DNA of 64,000 nt from Nemertoderma westbladi (lineage: Eukaryota > Xenacoelomorpha > Nemertodermatida > Nemertodermatidae): positions 62,001-126,000 of the forward strand of contig JAUCBJ010006895.1 in assembly GCA_032718475.1 (NCBI GenBank), written 5' to 3'. Under the pieces are notes generated by a model. It worked only from the letters and a program-made list of their open reading frames with translations. It made no database searches and was not told the origin of the DNA. Within the stretch, counting starts at the first letter, position 1. Each line of letters opens with the position of its first letter. A program made the translations under genes and the position numbers. Shown one piece after another: positions 57,031 to 64,000 of the stretch.

Positions 57031-58234
57031 TGTAAAAGCTTTTGCATAATTAGCCGGTTATTTTCCCTTAAAGTACTCTGTAGTTGGTTTGCCAGGCATA
57101 AAGAGGCCGTGTCCTTGCTGTACTGGTGTTTTAGAGGACATAAAAGTCATTTCTTATGTATTTGTACTGTATTTGTACTTTAGAGGACATAATCCACAAT
57201 CTCGTGACGCAATAGCTGGATACTTTTGAAAACAGTGTCGCTACCATGACGACGGCTAGCAGCTGATATTGCCACGTCGACGTTTCTTTGTTTCTTTGTT
57301 CTCTCGTTGTTCAGGTTGACCAATCAGAGCGTTTGTTGTCTCTGTGTTGGAGGTGTATACAGAAACTCAGTAGTTCAGTGTTATGTTTTTGCCCAGAGCC
57401 TAAGAACCGGCTTTTGGCACCTCCGTGTTTTCAGTTTTTAGTCTTACACTAGTAGGCTTAATTATAAGGACATATATCCTTTAACTGCAATTTCGTAATC
57501 ACTGCTGACACACGGCTTTTAATAACTGCTGAAACTGCTAAAATTTACCTGCTCAATCGATACTGTATACTGCTATTTGTTGTCGGTTATTCATTATATT
57601 TGTTGATGAATTATTATATTGGAATAACGAGAAATAACCCCGAAAACCCAATATTCTTGATATACCGAAGGTAAGAGAGAAAGGTTACCAATAACTATTG
57701 TGACTTATGTTAAAGTGGTTTGAAGTGAATCTAATGTTATTTGATAGACCCTACATGAGTCAGTCTGTGTTCCTTTTATATGTGACTAAAATCAGTGAAG
57801 ATTGGCAGATTAGTGTGCAGTATTGTGCAGCATTGTGTATGAGTGAGTCTGTTAAAGAAGCAATTCCTAAAGAATGCGCCATATATGTGAATTATAATTG
57901 AGCCATATCGTTGTGAGTAGTTTAAGTCATAACTCTGTTTATATAGATAAAGCGCCACGTCCTAAAGGAACTGTTAATATTCCCGAAGGTGAATAATATT
58001 GTCAGAGATTATATAATACTGTCAGTCGAATAATACATTAGGCTTACATAGCAATAAAAATTAAGCCGTCGAACCCAATCTCCCGGGAATATCCAGCGGG
58101 TGAATGATCGCGCACAGATTGGTTTCGACTAGTGTAGTGAATCAAATACTTGTCATAGGCTAAAAAGCGATTTATTATCTAGAAGACATCTTAATTTGGC
58201 GGGTTAAACTGCCAAAGGTCTGAAAGCGCGAACA
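57031..58234 (+). repeat. 3' LTR of the BEL/Pao element
   Basis: 1204 bp, begins TGTAAAAGCTTTTGC and ends GCGCGAACA, followed by the GACGC target duplication (58235-58239). It is the same length as the 5' LTR with about three substitutions. Confidence 0.95.
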
Positions 58235-58361
58235 GACGCAGTAACTAATATATTATAATGAATTAATGATTTCTAGAAAAATACTCAGTCGACTAACATT
58301 TTATCGACGAATTAAAAGTAAAGTAGTACTTTTATTTAATTAAATTAGTGTATGATAATGG

Positions 58362-58501
58362 AGGAGGCCATAAGGTACCAAATGATAATAAATATTGTAT
58401 GTTTGATTCTCATGGTCGGACAAATGAAGTACCGGTAAGGCATCTCTCACGAAACACGGGCCTTCAAAACGGCCAAAATTACGGAAATTGTTTTCAATAA
58501 A
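58362..58501 (+). pseudogene. Fragment resembling a mobile-element-encoded peptidase tail
   Basis: A 46-codon stretch (GGHKVPNDNKYCMFDSH, then GRTNEVPVRHLSRNTG) ends in TAA. The CMFDSHGR core recalls the FDSH-type segments in cysteine-peptidase-like domains of large eukaryotic mobile elements. No upstream catalytic Cys is seen here. It is a relic or a chance likeness. Confidence 0.25.
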
Positions 58502-59137
58502 TAGTCACCGTCTGTGTCCGTTCAGTTTTACTGAACACTGTCGCCATATTTTATTTGCTCATTTTCTCTAAAATGCCTTCTATAGGACATATGAAAAGTC
58601 TTACTTACACGTTAAACAATTATTCACATACAGTACATAGGCCGCACGTATTATGCAAAGACGTGCTGCTTTATTGAATAAAGCAGAACGCATTAATATA
58701 AATGGAAGTAATACATTCTGGAATACGGTAATTGAAGTTGTTACCATGTCATTGATTACTTTTGCAGCCTTACGAGTAATTCAGCAGAACGCTGTTAAAT
58801 TGACATAATGTAACAATAACTATTTACATCATTGTGTGCAAAGTAGCACTTTGCAGCGTTGTAATGTTTCAAAAGTTAGGTGTAATAAGTTGGCAAGGAT
58901 TTAATAATAAGTATCTCACATAAGGCTCAGTCTCAATCAACACCACCAAACTGATTACAGATATATAACATTACTTAACCAATAAACAAAGGTCATACAT
59001 GTTTACCACATGTTAAACAACAGACCACCACCAACTGGGTCACATTAAAAACCACAAAGGCTATACAAGTTTATATTGGGTGAGTATGGACATTACACCT
59101 CTGCTTTTCTTGCCTCTATGGAGAAATATGAGTCGTT

Positions 59138-60027
59138 CTAGAACATGACATAGTCTCCATAGCGGATCGGCATGCGTCTTGTGCGTTGGGAGCGTCTTTG
59201 AGTAGGCAGTGATTGGTTGATGTTTTCAGGCCCCCTGTTTGTAGCTTCGACTTCCGATTGGTTCACAGTTTCTGGTGAGGTCATTGATATGTTTAGATCT
59301 CCATCCAACCAGTCATTATTTCGTTCATGGTGAGGTTCCGCTCTTCTTTGTCGTATGTTCTCGTAGTTAATTGGTGTGTTTGTCTTAATTTGCTTCCAGT
59401 TCTGTGCGTCTCGAGTTATCTCTTTTCCATCCTGATTACCTTTTATTTGGTGGCCATCAACGTCTGTGACGGTATACGGCTTTGGATCGAAAGTTGGTTT
59501 TGATTTTGTCTGTTTTTGTTTGAGCAGCACTTGGTCTCCTTTTGAAATTTCATGTGGCTTTACGTATTGTTTGGCGTCTTTGTATCCTTTCTGTTTTTCT
59601 TTGGCCAACATGTCATTGAATCGGGGTTCCTTGATGTCTTTACGCTCGAAAGATTCGGCAAGCATTGGGAGGCGGTTTTGGAATTTCCTTCCGAAGAGTA
59701 GTTCAGCAGGGGATTTGTTCGTCGATATTTGATGTGTTGCTCTGTACATTTGGGGGTGTTTGTTTAGTTCTGCTGTGGGATTTTTCTTTTCTATTATGGC
59801 AATGTGCCATGTTTTCTGGCAGTGTTTCATGAAGCTTTCAGCCAGTCCGTTGGCTTCTGGCTCTTCAGCACTCTGAGTTCCCTTGTGTTTTATTCCCACC
59901 CATTTAAGATATTGTTCTAACTCATGGGAATCTGATAAGTGTTTCACAGAAGCCGTGCCGAGAAAAGATCTCGTCAAATGCCTCAATGTTCTTATCAGAA
60001 CTGGTACCATTTACTACCATTAATTCT
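59138..60027 (-). pseudogene. Gypsy integrase, core and C-terminal part
   Basis: The 290-codon frame encodes the second half of a Ty3/Gypsy integrase: YLKWVGIKHKGTQSAEEPEA (a core segment near the catalytic Glu), NKSPAELLFGRKFQNRLP, a GDQVLLKQKQTKSKPTF segment in the C-terminal domain, and a hydrophilic tail ending RRMPIRYGDYVMF. The N-terminal side is cut by the LINE-R insertion whose target duplication is at 60028-60039. Confidence 0.85.
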
Positions 60028-60039
60028 GGGTACTTTGTA

Positions 60040-60200
60040 CTACTAGGATCGGCATGCTGCATTGCAGCTGCATTTTTAAGAATGCTGTGCCGGCTTGTCA
60101 ACAAAATTGCACCGCCACAACTCCCTATCACCCATGACATTTGCTAGATCATCGCATCTTTAAGGCCAGTGTCCTTTAAGATGCGTCTCAAGAAAGTCAT
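60040..60200 (-). mobile_element. LINE-R 3' fragment inserted in Gypsy integrase, 12-bp target duplication
   Basis: A 161-bp piece of the LINE-R 3' end (CTACTAGGATCGGCATGCTG, through TGTGCCGGCTTG, to GATGCGTCTCAAGAAAGTCAT). GGGTACTTTGTA occurs on both sides (60028-60039 and 60201-60212). The insertion falls between integrase core residues, so it postdates the Gypsy element. Confidence 0.92.
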
Positions 60201-60472
60201 GGGTACTTTGTAAGTTCATCAACAACGACCAGAAGAAATTTCCCATCTTCTGTTGGACCCCAGTGATCTGCGGATAAATGTTGCCATGGTTGCATGGGTG
60301 GTGTTGATGGAATGAGTGGGTCTCGATGGTGGGTCTTGGTTCCCGCCTGGCAAGCGAGGCAACTATTTACCCTAGATTCAACACATTTGTCCATGTTTGG
60401 AAACCAAACTCTTGATCGGATTTGGCGTTTCATGGTGACAATCCCCTTAATGTCCTTCATGAGCTGCATCAA
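60201..60472 (-). pseudogene. Gypsy integrase, zinc domain and start of core
   Basis: A 91-codon frame with CVESRVNSCLACQAG (the CxxC of the H2C2 zinc domain) and HLSADHWGPTEDGKF (first core Asp). It is broken on one side by LINE-R and separated from the RNase H linker by a frameshift on the other. Confidence 0.85.
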
Positions 60473-60585
60473 TGATCCATTGTCTAATGTTTCCCGAACC
60501 TTGGAATGAACTCTCCATCTGGGACGACAATTTTGTCTCCCCTAATAACTAGGTCTCCAACAATGCATAGTTCGTTCCAAACTCG

Positions 60586-60953
60586 TCAATAGCCTTCGAG
60601 ACTGCTTTCTGTTGGATGTTTGCCTAAGCGCAAGGTCTGGAATAGTTTCTGGTAAGTTTTGTCAAAGTGAGAAGCAGCTATGAGTTCTTTGGTTGTTATT
60701 GTGTCAGGTGAGTCGATGATATTGAGTTTCTTGATGTAGCTCTCTTTGCCAATGTCAATGCCCAGTCGTTCTTGCTGATCCTCGCTTAGATGCTTGGTGG
60801 GAATTGGATGTCGGCTGCTGAAATCACAGGGCATTTCCTTTCCAGGAAGATGTTTCATTTTGAAGTTGAGGTCTAGTATCTGATCGCAGTGTTTGGAGAT
60901 TCGCTTGGAGGTTGCTTTTTGGGAGTTGAATAGTGGTATCAGTGGTTCGAATA
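60586..60953 (-). pseudogene. Gypsy RNase H C-terminus and linker
   Basis: The 90-codon frame begins MKHLPGKEMPCDFSSRHP, the typical segment ending the Gypsy RNase H. The same frame continues upstream to 60953 without an ATG (PLIPLFNSQKATSKRISK). Sequence before 60953 is unrelated AT-rich DNA, so the element is truncated here. Confidence 0.8.
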
Positions 60954-61054
60954 AAGTTTATATTTTTTTACTATTAATTATTATTAAATAATTGATCATT
61001 ATTAATTTTAAAATTAATAATTATTAATAAATCAATTACTCAAACTAATTTCAG

Positions 61055-61181
61055 GTTGAGTCTTGTAATCGGATGTTTTCTAGATGGGAAAATCTTAAGA
61101 TTCATTTACGGAACCACACTGGAGAAAGGCCCTGCCCATGCACAAACCCAATGTGTTACAAAGCGTTCAGTAACAGCTCAG
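61055..61181 (+). CDS. Orphan exon of a GLI/GLIS/ZIC-type C2H2 zinc-finger gene
   Basis: A 127-nt exon flanked by a 3' splice site (CTAATTTCAG) and a 5' splice site (GTACGT). Read in frame, it gives [20 protein letters not shown] followed by TGERP and then [23 protein letters not shown], the TGE-P linker and KAFSNSS are marks of the GLI/GLIS/ZIC fingers, closest to GLIS: one finger nearly complete (its first Cys would be in the upstream exon) and the first half of the next. These proteins are DNA-binding transcription factors. Neighbouring exons are not visible in this window, so the host gene has large introns or this exon is displaced. Substitution of usual residues (CPCTNPM) may mean divergence or decay. 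Confidence 0.8.
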
Positions 61182-61385
61182 GTACGTAAAATAGTAAATG
61201 AATAGGATAATTTTTTTGTTTATTTAAACTCCGTTCACTGTGTTATCTTCCACTATCTATTTTCCAAGTCGCCTTGGTTTGCATTTATCGACCAGTTAAG
61301 GATGAAAGCCAGGGTGGTGGTGCTATCACCAGCTGATAGGTTGGTTGCTAGGCTACCAACCAAACATACACACATAAACAGCATT

Positions 61386-61827
61386 GTTTCCAAAATTGTA
61401 ACATTACTCAAAGTCATTAGTAATAACAGTGAGTTGTTATTCAGCACTTTACAACCTTTGATGACATTACAGCATTGTATTGGCCTGTAGTACATTTAGT
61501 ATTGTATTGGTGTTGTAATGAGCAGGACCATGCCCTTGACTTTCTTGAGACGCATCTTAAAAGACACTGGCCTTGAAGATGCGGATGATCTAGCAAATGT
61601 CATGGGTGATAATGAGTTGTGGTGGTACAATTTTGTCGATAAGCCGGCACAGCATTCTTAAAAATGCAGCTGCAATGCTGCATGCCGATCCTAGTAGTGG
61701 TGTTGTAATGTCCCTTGTTTATGTATAACCAATGTCGGCAAGCTGTAAAGTTACGGCGTCATTGGTTACCATGTAAACAATAGGTGGCATTTATAATTAA
61801 TTGCCTGACAGCCAGATAGGCCTACTT
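61386..61827. repeat. Dispersed repeat (copy 2), interrupted by LINE-R
   Basis: Matches 8893-9150 on both sides of the LINE-R piece: TAACA-TGAGTTGTTATT, CAGCACTTTACAACC, GACATTACAGCATTGTATTGG before, and AATGTCC, GGCGTCATTGG, GACAGCCAGATAGGCCTAC after. There is no coding content. Confidence 0.75.
61521..61697 (+). mobile_element. LINE-R 3' fragment with 13-bp target duplication
   Basis: 177 bp of LINE-R 3' end on the plus strand, from CATGCCCTTGACTTTCTTGA to GCATGCCGATCCTAGTAG. TGGTGTTGTAATG is present immediately on each side (61508-61520 and 61698-61710). Its target is the dispersed repeat described above, whose uninterrupted copy at 8893-9150 shows the empty site. Confidence 0.95.
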
Positions 61828-63557
61828 TTTTTCATTTCATAAAACACCCGGACGAGCCGGTATTATATTAGATAAAATATATATATACGGAATACATATA
61901 CATATATAAGTGGGTACGCACGGTTTATCATTGGCAATAGGATAAAGATAACATAGGTAAATAAAGTGCACATATATTTAGGCAAAACGCATCAGACAAA
62001 GATAACATATGTAGGTAAATAAAATGCACATACAGCATGTTTGAGCAAAACGCATCAGGTCATTGTAAAAAAATAAGAAAACTTGGTGCAGATGTAATGA
62101 GAAGCATGTCATAAGGTTTTCTATCTCGAAGGGTGGACCACATAACCATATTAACATTAAGTGAGGAGGGGGAGGGGGGGGGGGGGGGGGGGGGATTGCA
62201 GAGTGCAGGTAGAAGTGATTGAATTTACGCTGCAAATATAGTTGGATATCAGATTAGGAAACGCCATAATATGAGAGTATTCTGGCTCTTTTCTCTTCAA
62301 TGCTGTTTGTTTTGAGTGTGAGTGTAGTTCTAATGAAATTTGAGCTGATCAGTTCACGATATGTGAAATTGGCAAGTTGAAATACGTGACACCAGCTCAC
62401 TTTTGGAATATGAAATGTTGAGTGCAGAAAGCAGGTCAGGTAAGGCGTAGGATGAGCGCGCGATGCTGTAGCCACAAGAAATGCCGCGATACGACGCCAG
62501 GGGGCGCACATTGCTGAACATTGCAATCCGACAACTTAGTTGTAGAAAGCGACTAGGACAGTTCAATATGCGCAGGATGGTACCGACACACAACCGAAGT
62601 GCAGCAATCGAGATTGGCACAAGATTGGCGACGTGGTAAAGAGTGCAATTCCCAACATATGGGCCAAGGTTTAGTAAACCTCTTAATGATTTGCGGTAGA
62701 ATACATCAAGAGCGTCACGATCAGTGGAGGTAAGAGAACCTATATTGAATTTTAGTCCATATGTGGTAGCTGGTACAGCGAGGAAGTCCCATAGTCGAAA
62801 GACCACCTTAGGAGGAAGCCAGCGCGTTGTCCAGCCTCTAGTGTGAAATGTTTGAGAGTAGTAAGCTATCAACCTGATAGGATCATTAAGGATTACTTTG
62901 GAGTTCGATGAACTTTTAAGGTTGTATCCTAAGAAGGTAAGGGCAGAACTTCTTGCAACAAAAGATCCACGTATGTTGATAAACAGGGTTTATGACATGG
63001 ATTTTGGATGCTGTCGACTACAATCCATGAGGTTTTAGTGGGTTCAAAGCTAAGACATACCTCGTCTGCTTTGTCACTTACAATCATTGCCATACGTTCG
63101 AGATCAGTAGCCGAGGTGCTAAGAAGGAGGGAGTCATCGGCGTATACTATGGCGCCTAACCACCCAGGTCCGACACGACAACCTAAGTTGGAACTCTTTA
63201 GAGCCGCAGTTATATCAGCTGTGTATAAGTTAAAAATAGTTGGTGATAGTAGAGAACCTTGCTTTAAACCTTGGGCTACATGTATGCCGTTACAATCGAT
63301 GCTACCATTGAATTTGAGAAAAACTATACCACAAGTGTAATATGAGTAGACCGTAGCTGCGATGTGAGGGTTGACTCCATGGTCCAGCAGCTTTCGAATG
63401 AGTGTGCAGTACTCAACATTGTCGAAGGCCGATTCTATATCTAGCTGAAGCAGGTACACTGCGTAGCTTTTTGATCTATAATGCTCAATACATTCCAGCA
63501 ATGTGGCGATTACCCCTGACGATGTAACCACCTCAGTTTCCAATGCGGGTACTTTTG
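61826..63557 (-). mobile_element. LINE-C fragment (minus strand), 5'-truncated
   Basis: A non-LTR element different from LINE-A and LINE-R. RT sequence at 63573-62929 and a C-terminal domain at 62872-62254 are in separate frames. A 3' UTR of about 400 bp follows, containing a poly-G run (about 62168-62194), and ends in CATTTCAT/TTTTTT near 61828-61840. It stops at about 63557 in an 85-bp tandem duplication. Confidence 0.8.
62254..62872 (-). pseudogene. LINE-C C-terminal region
   Basis: Frame 62872-62354 (172 codons) carries FRLWDFLAVPATTYGLKF and DALDVFYRKSLRGLLNL, the post-RT thumb region common to jockey/R1-like LINEs. It shifts register near 62354-62400. No RNase H is recognised. Confidence 0.65.
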
Positions 63558-63573
63558 GATCTATAATGCTCAA
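62929..63573 (-). pseudogene. LINE-C reverse transcriptase core
   Basis: A 214-codon frame with motif A LLQLDIESAFDNVEY, GLKQGSLLSPTIFNLY and IVYADDSLLLSTSA (YADD box), so the catalytic Asp residues are present. A shift separates it from the C-terminal region near 62900. The 5' part (endonuclease, fingers) is absent. Confidence 0.85.
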
Positions 63574-63642
63574 TACATTCCAGCAATGTGGCGATTACCC
63601 CTGACGATGTAACCACCTCAGTTTCCAATGCGGGTACTTTTA
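63473..63642. repeat. Tandem duplication of an 85-bp segment
   Basis: GATCTATAATGCTCAATACA, then TTCCAGCAATGTGGCGATTA and the following bases to GCGGGTACTTT occur at 63473-63557 and again at 63558-63642, practically identical. The first copy lies in LINE-C RT; the second abuts the plus-strand LINE-D fragment. Confidence 0.95.
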
Positions 63643-64000
63643 ACTGTATAATAGGTAATTCAGATCACCACGCAACATTTATCATTTTACAAAAATTTAG
63701 CTGTATTTTCAATGAACCTAAACCACGCCACACTTTCGAATATTCAAAACTTGACGAATCTTCTTTCTTTCGTGACATTAATAAACCCTCCAACAACTAG
63801 TCCTACACCGATAAATCAATACCCATCACCTCAAAGTTTGACTGTTTTTACGATAATCTCACCAACATTTGCTCCTCTCATATTCCTTCAAAATCATATA
63901 CACACAAAACTCGGCCCCTCAAAGCATGGATCACTGAAAGTCTACTCAAATCAATCAGAACTAAAGACAAATTATAAAGGAACTATTTAAAAAACCGAAC
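63643..64000 (+). mobile_element. LINE-D fragment: end of endonuclease and linker, runs off the window
   Basis: Plus-strand sequence reading CIIGNSDHHATFIIL (the S-D-H motif closing an APE endonuclease), then, after a shift near 63800, a linker with KAWITESLLKSIRTKDKLYK. This is the usual junction to RT in CR1/jockey-like LINEs. The frame is broken. It lies head to head with LINE-C and continues beyond position 64000. Confidence 0.7.

Larger units (their letters stand above)
43248..58234 (+). mobile_element. Full-length BEL/Pao LTR retrotransposon, about 15 kb
   Basis: Two 1204-bp LTRs (43248-44451 and 57031-58234) flank a 12.6-kb interior. The 5-bp target duplication GACGC lies at 43243-43247 and 58235-58239. 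Interior order: long repeat-rich leader (44452-46720), gag plus start of RT (46721-50920), an in-frame TAA, rest of RT, RNase H and integrase (to 54019), and a 3-kb tail without a recognised domain. Purine-rich GGGAGCGG directly precedes the 3' LTR as polypurine tract. The LTRs differ at about three positions (first base, one near base 15, one near 44308/58084), so insertion was recent. Nevertheless the pol frame has a stop and no protease is recognised, so it is probably unable to move by itself. Confidence 0.95.
58900..60953 (-). mobile_element. Ty3/Gypsy retrotransposon, 5'-truncated, interrupted by LINE-R
   Basis: On the minus strand: end of RNase H with its linker (60953-60586), integrase zinc domain and start of core (60472-60213), a LINE-R insertion (60040-60200), and the rest of integrase (60010-59138). 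A polypurine tract AAGAAAAGCAGAGG (about 59101-59114, minus strand) then leads to TGTAATGTCC, probably the start of the 3' LTR, whose other end I cannot place (58900 is approximate). RT, protease and gag are lost upstream of 60953. Frameshifts near 60497-60586 break the frame. Confidence 0.8.

Noticed and set aside
61253-61495. 80-codon minus frame with hydrophobic stretch
   Set aside because: Lies mostly in dispersed repeat sequence and has no recognisable family; likely chance.

Overview
This window looks like nuclear DNA of an invertebrate animal, probably marine. The evidence is one long adenylyl cyclase gene of the animal ADCY9 type, a single splice-flanked GLI/GLIS-type zinc-finger exon, and a dense mix of LINE, BEL/Pao and Ty3/Gypsy retroelements, foldback DNA elements and AT-rich satellite. 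I cannot name the species. There are no operons, ribosome binding sites, tRNA genes, rRNA genes or CRISPR arrays that I can support.

Layout. 1-3.3 kb: a foldback MITE-like element, a near-perfect palindrome, a short minisatellite and unassigned DNA. 3.4-6.8 kb (minus): a single-exon 1145-codon ADCY9-like adenylyl cyclase, the only complete host-type gene. 7.1-9.2 kb: a decayed LINE copy and a dispersed repeat. 10.4-17.75 kb (minus): a largely intact LINE (LINE-A) with a chain of overlapping reading frames, including a Ulp1/C48-type cysteine protease and an APE endonuclease-reverse transcriptase. 17.8-28.9 kb: a TIR element, two broken copies of an RTE-like LINE (LINE-R) and a broken BEL/Pao element between them. 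28.9-31.1 kb: short repeats and a LINE-R tail. 31.16-39.54 kb: an 8.4 kb satellite built from a 50-bp unit and two 62-bp variants, with higher-order order. 39.7-42.1 kb: two further non-coding DNA elements, one with ~150-bp terminal inverted repeats. 43.25-58.23 kb: a 15-kb BEL/Pao retrotransposon with almost identical 1204-bp LTRs and a 5-bp target duplication. 58.3-61 kb: a 5'-truncated Gypsy element (minus) with a LINE-R tail inserted in its integrase. 61.05 kb: the orphan zinc-finger exon. 61.4-64 kb: a second copy of the 9-kb repeat (also hit by LINE-R) and pieces of two more LINEs facing each other.

How the parts relate. LINE-R is the main coloniser: at least seven pieces are present, most 5'-truncated, with 3' ends reading into a (TAG)n tail. 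Three show clear target-site duplications, which fixes the order of nesting. The big BEL/Pao element is young by LTR identity, yet has a stop inside reverse transcriptase and no protease I can recognise. The observations I rate highest are the protease-bearing LINE with one in-frame stop in its first frame, the three-state satellite, the intronless cyclase, and the orphan GLIS-like exon.
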